Origin: JACDAE01 sp963744875 | GTDB lineage: Bacteria; Chloroflexota; Ktedonobacteria; Ktedonobacterales; Ktedonobacteraceae | Length of the DNA stretch: 64,000 nucleotides | Assembly (NCBI GenBank): GCA_963744875.1 | Contig: CAVUVQ010000034.1 | Coordinates: 310,001 to 374,000 of the forward strand | Direction: 5' to 3' | Part shown: in pieces, positions 24,655 through 33,187 of the stretch | Layout of the letters: each line of letters opens with the position of its first letter | Numbering within the stretch: the first letter of the stretch is position 1 | Notes under the pieces: model-generated | What the model was told of the DNA's origin: nothing | Seen by the model: only the letters and a program-made list of their open reading frames with translations | Databases searched by the model: none | Made by a program: the position numbers and the translations under genes

Positions 24655-26620
24655 TTAGACACCGTCTGCTTCCATAGCTTTGAATGCTTCCGCGACCCGA
24701 CGGTGGAGGAATTGACGTGTTGCTGGACTCAAGGATGTATAAACCTGCTCACGGAGTCCGCTGTGCGTGAAGTCGTAGGTCTCTGTCGTTCCAGCGTTTT
24801 TTTCTCGTAGGATGCGCCGTTTCCATAATTCATCAAATCCTTGTGCCACATCATCCTCACGCCCTTCGCAGGCCAGTACAAGCAAAGAGAACGTAAACTC
24901 GTGTCCGATAACTGCTGCAACATTGGCTATTTCATGAGCCAGGGGCGAGAGTTGCGCAAGTCGAGTGGCGAGCACATTCTGTACCATTGGTGGGAGCATT
25001 GAACCAGGATGTGTGAGCAGCGACTGCAGGCCTCTGTTGGTAGATGACTCTCGTCCAAATTGTTCCAGCGTTTCAGCCTGTACCATCTCAACTACAAACA
25101 AGGGGTTCCCTTCGCTTTTATGATAGAGAGCCTCGCTTATGGTAGAAGCAAGCGGGTGGCCTATAATATGCTCAGCAAGGAAGGTTGTCTCTGTGATTGT
25201 GAGTGGCCCCAGCGCGATCTCAGTTATCAGACCATCTTTTTGTAGCATGTTCAGGAACGCTATTAAGGGATGCCCGGGCAGGATCTCCTCCGTACGCAGC
25301 GTTCCCACAAGCAACAAACGGGCTTCAGGCGCAAAACGCAACAGATAATGTAGCCATTCCAGGGTCTCTTGATCGCACAAATGCAGATCATCTAGCAAGA
25401 GGAGCAAGGGTTGGCGTGCGGAGAGTACCGCCTGCGTGAGTACTTCCAGAAAGCGCTGATGATGCCACCCCATCTCTGGAAGCGTAGGGCTGGGCAAGAG
25501 TGATTGCCCAGCCCATATCCCTGGGATCAACCGGGCGATCTCTTTGAGCAATGCCGGGTCCAGGGTGAGAAGGTGAGCCTGGAATGCATCTGTGCGCAAC
25601 CACGTGGCGACAGGAGCATAAGCCAGTTGTCCGAGCGTGGCATAACAGCGAGCACTTGCCCCTATCATCCCTTGCCGACTCACCCATGCCTGCATTTCTT
25701 CTGCCAGCCGCGTCTTGCCAATACCTGCCTCGCCTGTAAGAATGACAATGTGTGGCCCCCCGCTAGCTGCCTTGCGCCATATCTCCTGAAGGTGTTGCCA
25801 CTCGGTCTTCCTGCCCAGCAGTGGCGCGGCGCGGGACACGAGCGCGGGCGTCGGGGGAACCGATTGCACGAGCAAAGCGTAGACCTCTTGCGTGATCACA
25901 CTCGGCTTCACCCCTAGTATGCGCTCCAGCGTTGTAACACATGTAGCATAAACGCGCAACGCTCCCTCCCTATCTCCATCTCCATGCACAGCCAGCAAGC
26001 GCATAAGTTGGCGATAGGTCGCCTCGTGCAAAGGATCATGGCGCAAAAGCTTGTGTGCGATTGAGATCGCGGCTGTATAGTCACGCTCCTGTTCCAGAAG
26101 TGCAATCAGGCGCTGGGCCGCCTGGAGAAATACCTGACACAAGCGGTCCCGCTCCGGCAAAATCCACTCCTCATCGCAAGCGGGCAAGAGATCACCGCGA
26201 TAAAGATATACCACCTGTTCAAGTGCCTGACGCAGCCCATCCTGCTCCTGAGCCAGTTCTGCGTGCACGACACGGGTGTACGCCTGCTCAAGTTCCAGCA
26301 CATCAAGGGTCCAGGTACAATCACCATTTGCAGGCAACCACTGAAGGCTCTGCTTGTCGGAATAGAGAAACTGATCAGTATTGGGGAGGGTTTGACGCAA
26401 GCGATACACCAGTTGGCGTAGATTTGCATATGCCTGCGCTTCCGTCGAAATCTGGCCACAGCAGAAAAGCCAGGTGGGAGCGATCCTGTGGCACGTTACG
26501 ATGCAATACCAGATAAGCAAACAGGGATTGTAAGCGGGGAATGGTGATTCTTGTTACAGGTGTCTCATCCGTAGTCAGCAGGAAGTCACCCAGGAGATGG
26601 ATATGCAAGGTTGGAATCAC
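24655..26620 (-). CDS. BTAD/AAA transcriptional regulator (SARP-like), frameshifted
   Basis: A large regulator of about 650 residues. The N-terminus (GTG 26620, after AAAGGAAA) reads LHIHLLGDFLLTTDETPVTRI and LLWPDS, the winged-helix form of SARP/AfsR proteins. A BTAD tetratricopeptide region follows (YRGDLLPACDEEWILPER, HDPLHEATYRQLMRLLAVHGD). Then come an AAA ATPase with Walker A GEAGIGKTRL and Walker B LLLLLDDLHL. The two frames meet at AAA 26448-26450 (TTT on the coding strand); removing one base restores LLWPDSTEAQAYANLR, the family sequence. It is the only obvious regulator in the cluster and a likely activator of it. Confidence 0.85.
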
Positions 26621-26847
26621 CAGAAGTTTCCTTTCTCGATAAGCGTTCCTCGTCTGCGAAGCGAGCAACGAGGGATGTGCGGCACACTCAATTCTTGTTT
26701 TCAATTCTGGTAATTCATCGGCAATAGGCTTCTTCTACCATTTTTTACATAAGGCGAAAAGGTTACGAGAGAAATATAGCAAAATGGTTTGTCCATTGCA
26801 AGAACGTAGATAGTAACGTGTACATTTTGGAACAGGAGGCAAAGAAG

Positions 26848-28218
26848 ATGTTCTCACTATCAATTATCATTCCAAGTTATAATCGTGCATCCCTCGTAGA
26901 CAAAACACTTGGCTCATTGATATATCAGACGAGGACAGATTTTCAAATAATTCTTGTTGATCATGGTTCAACAGATGCTACAGAAGATGTATATCTCAAG
27001 TACAAAGAGATTTTGCCGCTCTCCTATTACAAGATTGGCAGAGAGAGCAGTTCTCCCGGAGCACCAAGAGATTTCGGAGTACAAAAAGCAGAGGCTCCAC
27101 TTATTCTCTTTCTTGATAGCGGGTCGATAGTGCAATCAGGATTCGTTGAAGCACATAGAAAATTTCATTGCCTGCATAGCAATCATGTAGGAATTGGCCC
27201 ACAGCTTACAAACGAGGACACTGATACAGACTTTAGCTCCCTCTTCGCACATGAAGATTTTAATCAGGTCTATTCCTTACTCAAGGAAGCACAATTTCAA
27301 GATGCACGCCAGGAAATCGATCTGGAAACGTCAACGTTCTCATGGCATTGGGGGTGGACAGCGAATCTCTCCCTGCCAAGGGAAGCATATTTTGCGGCGG
27401 GTGGCTTCGATTTAGAACTTCAGGGTTGGGGCTTTGAAGACGTAGACCTGTGTTACAGGCTCACTCAACAAAACATGATCATTGCGTTTGTCGAAGATGG
27501 CTGGTGTGCTGAAATCCCCCATCACCGCGAAGGGGTCAAGGAACGCATAGAAAACAACCAGAGAAATATGCTCACCTGCTATTTCAAACAGCGGACGTTA
27601 GCATTAGAGAGCTTAAACCTGACAAGGATGCTCTTACGGCTAGCCGTAGATGTGTATTGTGCTCGTACGGGGAAACCGCGGGGCATGGTCATCGCGTCTA
27701 TCTCTCGGCCGGAACGGCTGCTTCCTTTAACGCACTATATACGGCAGGCAGAAGAAAATTTCTACTACCTTGCAGCGCTGGGGCAAAGCAATAGAGCCCC
27801 TCTTTCCCTGCCAGATCAGGTGTATGCTCAGCTTGCGCGACCAACACTGCTTATAGGAGGAACGGCCCAGGATAGCGAAAAATATGATTATGTCACCCTA
27901 CTTGACGAACAGGTTATCTCAACGGATGCCCTCTGGTCTTGTTGTGGAGTGCTCATCCCTCTTGCCGATCAAGCGATTGAGACGGTTATTGTGTCGGACA
28001 TATGGAAGCACTTTGACCGCGTGTCTCAATTTCCCTTTGATATCCCCAGTGTCCCACTGCTCGAAGTGCTTCTCTCGGAGATACAACGCACCGCCAAACA
28101 TGCTATTTTTCTGGACACACAACCCGGACCGTCAGGTGTAACAGTGGATACACTTATAAGCAGATGCCAGCACTATAACATTTCGTTCCAGGTCGTTTCG
28201 CCAGAATATGTAAGCTAA
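26848..28218 (+). CDS. Family 2 glycosyltransferase with galactosyltransferase-like motif
   Basis: A 456-residue protein. SIIIPSYNRASLVDKTLGSL begins a GT-A fold with VDHGSTDATE, and GWGFEDVDLCYRL matches the galactosyltransferase (Glyco_transf_7C) motif after the GGFD segment. The first 260 residues are the GT domain. The remaining about 190 residues have no family I recognise and may be a second domain. ATG 26848 has AGGAGG about 10 bases upstream. It is divergent from the regulator and starts the + strand run toward the exporter. Its acceptor is unknown. Confidence 0.82.
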   Translation: MFSLSIIIPSYNRASLVDKTLGSLIYQTRTDFQIILVDHGSTDATEDVYLKYKEILPLSYYKIGRESSSPGAPRDFGVQKAEAPLILFLDSGSIVQSGFVEAHRKFHCLHSNHVGIGPQLTNEDTDTDFSSLFAHEDFNQVYSLLKEAQFQDARQEIDLETSTFSWHWGWTANLSLPREAYFAAGGFDLELQGWGFEDVDLCYRLTQQNMIIAFVEDGWCAEIPHHREGVKERIENNQRNMLTCYFKQRTLALESLNLTRMLLRLAVDVYCARTGKPRGMVIASISRPERLLPLTHYIRQAEENFYYLAALGQSNRAPLSLPDQVYAQLARPTLLIGGTAQDSEKYDYVTLLDEQVISTDALWSCCGVLIPLADQAIETVIVSDIWKHFDRVSQFPFDIPSVPLLEVLLSEIQRTAKHAIFLDTQPGPSGVTVDTLISRCQHYNISFQVVSPEYVS

Positions 28219-28413
28219 CAGAGTTTTTGATGCTAAGGGGCCTGAACGCCATGTTGATCGGCTTTCGTGACATCAGCGTGGTAAAGAACGTTGTACAATG
28301 AGACAAAAAAGAATAAAGAGAATTTGACAGCCCTCCGTAAGCTCTACCCTTACACCTACGATAGACGCAAGGAGTGCGTTACAGGCATGATTAAAAGAAA
28401 GGGATACGATAGT

Positions 28414-29244
28414 ATGCGACCTCTCAGTGAACCATTGGTGAGCAATGGCTTTGCACTGGAAATGACACCAGAGAGGCTGGGCTGGCTTGAGCCTACCGAT
28501 GCGAACCAGCCCTCGAAACAGTTGTGGCAAAAGTATCGCCAGCAAGGTTACCTCTGGCTAAAAAGGTTCTTTGAGAGAGAGGTCGTTCTGGCGTTCCGAG
28601 AGTACTTCTTTGACATGGTCTTTTCTGGCAAGAAAACGTTCTTTGAGGTCGTCAGTTCACCCGAGTACGAGGATTTTTGCACCATGCCGCGGCTGTGGAA
28701 CTTCTACCAGGAGTTTCTGGAGGATGAACCTTACCTGCATAAGCGTAAGATCATTCGCTTCACCCATCCAGGTTCAGACTACTGCACAGGTGGACACTAC
28801 GACCTGATCTACCTGCGTGCCGGGACTGACAGGCTTTGTACCAGTTGGATACCGCTTGGAGACATCCCAATCGAAATGGGCGGTTTGCTCTATCTGGAGC
28901 ATTCAGATACGGTAGGACGGGAGATGGAGGCCGAGTTCAGTGTGAAGAACGCCCATCTTCCACCTGAAGAGCGCATCAGCGCCTACAATCGCAACATGCG
29001 CGAGGAGGGCTGGATCAGTACCAACCTTGTGGAAATGGCTGATCGCTTCCAGAGCCGCTGGCTGATCGCTGACTACGAAGCTGGAGATATGGTGATCCAC
29101 AGTCCATATATGATCCATGCCGCCACTCGGAACCACGATTCATTGGAGAGGATGAGGCTCTCAACCGATATTCGCTTCCAGCGTACGCATGATCGTATCG
29201 ACCAGCGCTGGGCTCAGCATTGGGTGCCTGATGACAACTTATAA
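28414..29244 (+). CDS. Phytanoyl-CoA dioxygenase (PhyH)-family Fe(II)/2-oxoglutarate enzyme
   Basis: A protein of about 276 residues with WQKYRQQGYLWLKRFF at the domain start. GGHYDLIYL holds the iron ligands His and Asp, IHSPYMIHAATRN holds the distal His, and MRLSTDIRFQ holds the 2-oxoglutarate-binding Arg. All four are present, so it is likely an active non-heme dioxygenase. ATG 28414 is preferred; ATG 28387 is possible with AAGGAG upstream. It probably hydroxylates or halogenates-like-oxidises a cluster product or sugar. The gene is followed closely by the exporter ATPase, suggesting one operon. Confidence 0.87.
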   Translation: MRPLSEPLVSNGFALEMTPERLGWLEPTDANQPSKQLWQKYRQQGYLWLKRFFEREVVLAFREYFFDMVFSGKKTFFEVVSSPEYEDFCTMPRLWNFYQEFLEDEPYLHKRKIIRFTHPGSDYCTGGHYDLIYLRAGTDRLCTSWIPLGDIPIEMGGLLYLEHSDTVGREMEAEFSVKNAHLPPEERISAYNRNMREEGWISTNLVEMADRFQSRWLIADYEAGDMVIHSPYMIHAATRNHDSLERMRLSTDIRFQRTHDRIDQRWAQHWVPDDNL

Positions 29245-29260
29245 TGGCAATGGGTGGAAC

Positions 29261-30196
29261 ATGATTACGGTTGAGCACCTGGTCAAGCGCTACAAACACA
29301 CAGAGATCAATGTGGTTGATGATATCTCCTTCACCGTCGATGCAGGCTCGCTTTTCGCACTCCTTGGGCCAAATGGAGCGGGTAAAACGACGACCATCTC
29401 TATCCTGACCACTATGCTCATTCCAACATCGGGCACAGTTCTGATTGCAGGCAATGATGTCTCAAAGCATACCAGAGCGGTTCGCGAGATTATTGGCATC
29501 ATCTTTCAGCAACCCAGCCTGGACCTGAATTTGACGGGTGAGGAAAATATTCGCTTCCATGCCACACTCTACGGCCTTTATCCCTTTCGCCCATCGTATC
29601 GCCTGATGTCGAGTGCCTATCGCGAACAGATCGAGACGCTCGCGACGATTCTAGGCATCAAAGAGGATCTCTTTCGTTCCGTCAAAACCTATTCTGGTGG
29701 AATGAAGCGCAAACTCGAGATTGTGCGGAGCTTATTGCATCGACCGCGTGTGCTCTTTCTGGATGAGCCGACTGCTGGCCTTGATCCATCCAGCCGACGC
29801 AGTCTCTGGAACTATCTGCAATTGGTACGCAAGGAACATGGGACAACTGTGTTTTTGACTACACATTATCTCGAAGAGGCCGAACAGGCAGAGAGCATTT
29901 GCATGATGAAGAAAGGGCACATCGTTGCCCGTGGTACACCAACTCAAATCAAGGCCGAACTTGTCCAGGAATATGTATTGATTGACGCAGAGGATCGCAC
30001 CGCCTTGCGTACTGAGCTTACCTATCTCCAACTTCCCTTTGTCGAGACGCCACAGTTCAGGCTTCCACTCAAAGCTAGAGCGATCCATACGGTGCTGAAA
30101 GCAATCGAAACACCCCTTACCTCCGTACAAACGCATACACCGACGCTTGAAGATGCGTATCTGGAAATCATGGAGGACGATAATCATGCTCACTAG
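29261..30196 (+). CDS. ABC transporter ATPase, DrrA-like
   Basis: A 311-residue ATPase with Walker A GPNGAGKTTT, signature YSGGMKRKLEI and Walker B VLFLDEPTAGLDP. TTHYLEEAEQAESICMM follows, as in antibiotic-resistance ATPases of the DrrA family. The start is ATG 29261; ATG 29231 is in frame and would overlap the previous stop. The stop overlaps the permease start by 11 bases. This is the energy subunit of a two-gene exporter likely moving the polyketide out of the cell. Confidence 0.93.
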   Translation: MITVEHLVKRYKHTEINVVDDISFTVDAGSLFALLGPNGAGKTTTISILTTMLIPTSGTVLIAGNDVSKHTRAVREIIGIIFQQPSLDLNLTGEENIRFHATLYGLYPFRPSYRLMSSAYREQIETLATILGIKEDLFRSVKTYSGGMKRKLEIVRSLLHRPRVLFLDEPTAGLDPSSRRSLWNYLQLVRKEHGTTVFLTTHYLEEAEQAESICMMKKGHIVARGTPTQIKAELVQEYVLIDAEDRTALRTELTYLQLPFVETPQFRLPLKARAIHTVLKAIETPLTSVQTHTPTLEDAYLEIMEDDNHAH

Positions 30197-30980
30197 CAGA
30201 CGAGAAGCAAATGCGATTGTGACAATCGCCTATCGCGACATGCTGAAATTTGCACGAGATCCCGTGCGGTTGGTCGTCACTTTGATTTTGCCGATCCTCT
30301 TCATTGGCTTGTTTGGGGAGGGACTACAGGCGACTCTTGGAGCAAGTTTTGGCTATAACTACCTCACGTTCATTTTCCTGGGAGTCTTTGCACAAACGCT
30401 GTTTCAATCGACCGCCCTGGGCATCGTTTCATTGATTGAAGATCGCGAAAATGACTTTGCGCAGGAAATGTTTATTGCGCCCATCTCACGCTATGCGCTG
30501 GTCTTCGGCAAAATCCTGGGCGAGTCGCTGGTAGCATTTGCACAGGCCATCGTGATTGTCGCCTTTGGAGCAGTTATTGGCGTCCAGATATATTGGACGA
30601 TGCTGCCAGGTTTGCTTTTCGTGGGAATCGCTACCTGTCTGCTGGGAGGAGCATTCGGTCTGATCCTGCTTTCAACCATGGGGAGTCAGCGCGTTGCCAA
30701 TCAGATTTTGCCGTTCTTGATCATTCCACAACTTCTACTGGCGGGCGTCTTTAATCCTCTTAAAGGGCTACCACTCTACCTGGATATTGTGTCAAAAATA
30801 GCACCCCTACGCTATGCAGTTGATCTGACGCGAGCGGTTTATTACCAGGGGCAACCTGCAACCTACAAGCAAGTCGTGCTCGCTCCCCCCTTGCTCAATC
30901 TTCTGATTATGACTATTATATTCATACTATTTCTTCTTATTGGTACACTTCTCTTTGTACGGAGTGAACGCAATAAATAA
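30186..30980 (+). CDS. ABC-2 type permease, DrrB-like
   Basis: A 264-residue integral membrane protein with about six hydrophobic segments and the family start AYRDMLKFARDPVRL. GEDREN-type text (EDRENDFAQEMFIAP) and MGSQRVANQILPFLIIPQLLLAGVF match ABC-2 permeases of drug exporters. ATG 30186 overlaps the ATPase gene by 11 bases, so translation is coupled. It forms the channel of the DrrAB-like exporter. Confidence 0.92.
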   Translation: MLTSRREANAIVTIAYRDMLKFARDPVRLVVTLILPILFIGLFGEGLQATLGASFGYNYLTFIFLGVFAQTLFQSTALGIVSLIEDRENDFAQEMFIAPISRYALVFGKILGESLVAFAQAIVIVAFGAVIGVQIYWTMLPGLLFVGIATCLLGGAFGLILLSTMGSQRVANQILPFLIIPQLLLAGVFNPLKGLPLYLDIVSKIAPLRYAVDLTRAVYYQGQPATYKQVVLAPPLLNLLIMTIIFILFLLIGTLLFVRSERNK

Positions 30981-31011
30981 TGAAAACGCTTATAGTATGA
31001 AGGAAGGATAC

Positions 31012-32196
31012 ATGCAAAATACAGAAAAAAGGGCTTCACACAAAGCAGCACGCATCATTGTGTCTGGAATTGGCGCGATGAGCCTCCTGGCGCTACCACT
31101 GGCAGCAGAAATGCGCCTGAAGCAAGCAACACAGCCCTTGACGGACGCATGGCAGCATATATCAATCGAACCCCGTCACTCCACGCTACTGGGCATTAGC
31201 TTCCGCACGCCGCAAGTCGACGCATTAGGCTTAGATATGCAAAGCACCCTGCAAACGTTGCTCGCGTACCCGTTTCAGCTTATTCGCTTAGGAGCATACT
31301 GGAACTCCATAGAGCCAGAGCCAGGACATTTTTGTTTTGACACCCTTGATTGGCAGATCGACGCCGTCGAACGGGCAGGGAAACAGATTATTCTTTGTGT
31401 TGGACCACTGAAAGCCTTTAGTTATCCAGAGTTCTTTGTACCCGCACACCATTTGAGTTCCCCTTTGCCAGAACATACCTTGATCAAGCCGTCCTCGTAC
31501 CCGGCCCTGCTCACAGCAGCGACCACATTTATTGGGCAACTGGTGGAGCGTTATAAGCAGCGGAAAGGGATTGTTGCATGGCAACTGGAGCACGAGGCTG
31601 TGGATCCACTTGGCGTAGAACACTCCTGGCGTTTAGATGTGGCTTTTGTCACAAAAGAAATGGAAGTCATCAGGAAAGCTGATCCCACCAGGCCGATTAT
31701 GTTGAACGGCTTTTTGCCTACCTCTTTGCTGATACGCCTCTCCCAATGGTGGCAGACACGCGATCAAGGCGATTCACTGACGATTGCACAACATCTGGCA
31801 GACATCGTCGGGATTGATTACTACCCACGCCACGCGCTCATGACCATTGGGCGCAAAACTCTGTATTTGGATGGTGGGAAGAGTCTCTGGCAGCAAGAGA
31901 GACGGAAGCGCTTATTCGCGTGGACTCATGCGCATGGGCAACAATTGATGATCGCTGAGGGACAGGCAGAGCCATGGGAGAAGGTAACGACTCCACCCAA
32001 TCCCTCTAAGCTGGGTATGTACAGTTGTTTGCCAGAACACGTCATCACCAACTATAACACCTGCATGCGCTGGTCCCAACCAGAGGTTCCCTTGTATGCG
32101 TATCTCTTTTGGGGCGCAGAATATTGGATGCTGCGCAAGCAATGTGCTGATCGAAGCTATATACAGGCGTTTGCTCGTATCCTTGAACAAGCCTAA
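31012..32196 (+). CDS. Membrane-anchored glycoside hydrolase-like TIM-barrel protein
   Basis: A 394-residue protein. An N-terminal hydrophobic stretch (residues 14 to 32) is a signal peptide or anchor. The rest resembles clan A retaining glycosidases (GH5/GH42-like): FQLIRLGAYWNSIEPEPG, then GIVAWQLEHEAV with a candidate acid/base Glu, and QQLMIAEGQAEPW with a candidate nucleophile Glu. ATG 31012 follows AAGGAAGGA. It starts 31 bases after the exporter. It would act outside the membrane, possibly trimming an exported glycoside. A family assignment below clan level would need a search. Confidence 0.78.
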   Translation: MQNTEKRASHKAARIIVSGIGAMSLLALPLAAEMRLKQATQPLTDAWQHISIEPRHSTLLGISFRTPQVDALGLDMQSTLQTLLAYPFQLIRLGAYWNSIEPEPGHFCFDTLDWQIDAVERAGKQIILCVGPLKAFSYPEFFVPAHHLSSPLPEHTLIKPSSYPALLTAATTFIGQLVERYKQRKGIVAWQLEHEAVDPLGVEHSWRLDVAFVTKEMEVIRKADPTRPIMLNGFLPTSLLIRLSQWWQTRDQGDSLTIAQHLADIVGIDYYPRHALMTIGRKTLYLDGGKSLWQQERRKRLFAWTHAHGQQLMIAEGQAEPWEKVTTPPNPSKLGMYSCLPEHVITNYNTCMRWSQPEVPLYAYLFWGAEYWMLRKQCADRSYIQAFARILEQA

Positions 32197-32301
32197 TACA
32201 GTCCACGTATTTTTTTGATGCTCTGCATACCCACAGGATGCGCAACATGTACAGTTTTCCGTCATCGTCACTCCAGACGTATTAGAGCCGATTGTATACT
32301 A

Positions 32302-32485
32302 GCTCATGAAACTTTTTGGTGAAGCATTTTTGTGCGGAGAAGAGAGAAGCTTGCTCGTCCATACATGAGCCTTTTGTGCGTTTTGATTTTGTTGACGGCC
32401 CCTTCTACTGGTCCTCAAGTTTGATGAGGGAAGTGTAGCAGATTTGAGCCAAATTGCCAGGCACTCACCAAAAAGTTTCATGAGC
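32302..32485. mobile_element. MITE-like element with 21-bp terminal inverted repeats
   Basis: Ends 32302-32322 (GCTCATGAAACTTTTTGGTGA) and 32465-32485 are exact 21-base inverted repeats enclosing about 142 bases with no gene. The size and structure fit a miniature inverted-repeat transposable element. A target-site duplication is not obvious. It abuts the broken 3' end of the sigma factor gene. Confidence 0.75.
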
Positions 32486-32807
32486 CACCAATCCATCGGC
32501 CTTGACACAGCATCAACGCGTCCTGAGTTTCTGCACTTTGGGGCAATTCGATGCTGTGCGCCATCTCTCAGCCATGCTGACGGAGCCAATTCAAGGAGAC
32601 ATTGCGTGCAATCCCGGCAATCCACTGCACACGCTTCGCAGGATCGCGCAATGTCTCCATACGATGCCAGGCCAAAAACAAGGTCTCCTGAGTCAGATCC
32701 TCAGCTACGTCTGGATTGCCGGTCAGCTTGCTACAGATGCTAACCAGTCGAGAACGTTCCTGTGGCGACAAGAATTCTTCAGCAATCCCGCTGATTTGAT
32801 TTTCCAT
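32486..32807 (-). pseudogene. ECF-type RNA polymerase sigma factor, truncated
   Basis: The frame encodes sigma region 2: LVSICSKLTGNPDVAEDLTQETLFLAWHRM and WIAGIARNVSLNWLRQHG. An in-frame TGA follows at 32568-32570. Reading through gives the linker-like EMAHSIELPQSAETQDAL, and the sequence then runs into the MITE-like end at 32485. Region 4, needed to bind the -35 element, is absent here and not found beyond the element. The ATG at 32807 is favoured; AAAGGAG lies upstream at long spacing. This is a remnant, probably inactive. Confidence 0.75.
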
Positions 32808-32995
32808 GCGTTTTTTCTCAATCTCCTTTAAGAGTACTGGGATAGGATCGCTTTTGAGTATCGAAATATAACGCAAAAATGAGAGTGAGACGAAGAATCT
32901 CTATGGAGATGCATGGCAGGTGAGCAGGCAAGATATAAGTAGTTACCTTTTGCTGTCAAATTGCTGTCAGATAGCAAAAACTCTTAGCAAAAATA

Positions 32996-33030
32996 TAACC
33001 TCAAGCAGCTTCGGAAGCCATTTGAGGTTA
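32996..33030 (-). terminator. Hairpin terminator for tRNA-Phe
   Basis: TAACCTCAA (32996-33004) pairs with TTGAGGTTA (33022-33030), with an inner GCTTCGGAAGC hairpin. On the minus strand a T-rich run (TATATTTTT) follows, consistent with Rho-independent termination of the tRNA transcript. Confidence 0.6.
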
Positions 33031-33058
33031 ATGACAGATTTGAGTTCTAAAATTGGCA

Positions 33059-33131
<73 letters not shown>

Positions 33132-33150
33132 GCTTACGTTTGTGTGCCCT

Positions 33151-33179
33151 ACTATAGCATGTCTTCAATGTCTCGTCAA
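33151..33179 (-). promoter_or_regulatory. Promoter of tRNA-Phe
   Basis: On the minus strand, TTGACG (33179-33174) and TATAGT (33156-33151) are 17 bases apart and end 19 bases before the tRNA. This is a near-consensus housekeeping sigma-70 promoter. Confidence 0.8.
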
Positions 33180-33187
33180 GACTTTTT

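Noticed and set aside
31912..32271. Minus-strand open frame with Cys-rich start beside the sigma remnant
   Set aside because: It runs antisense to the glycosidase-like gene and does not match sigma region 4 or any family I recognise.
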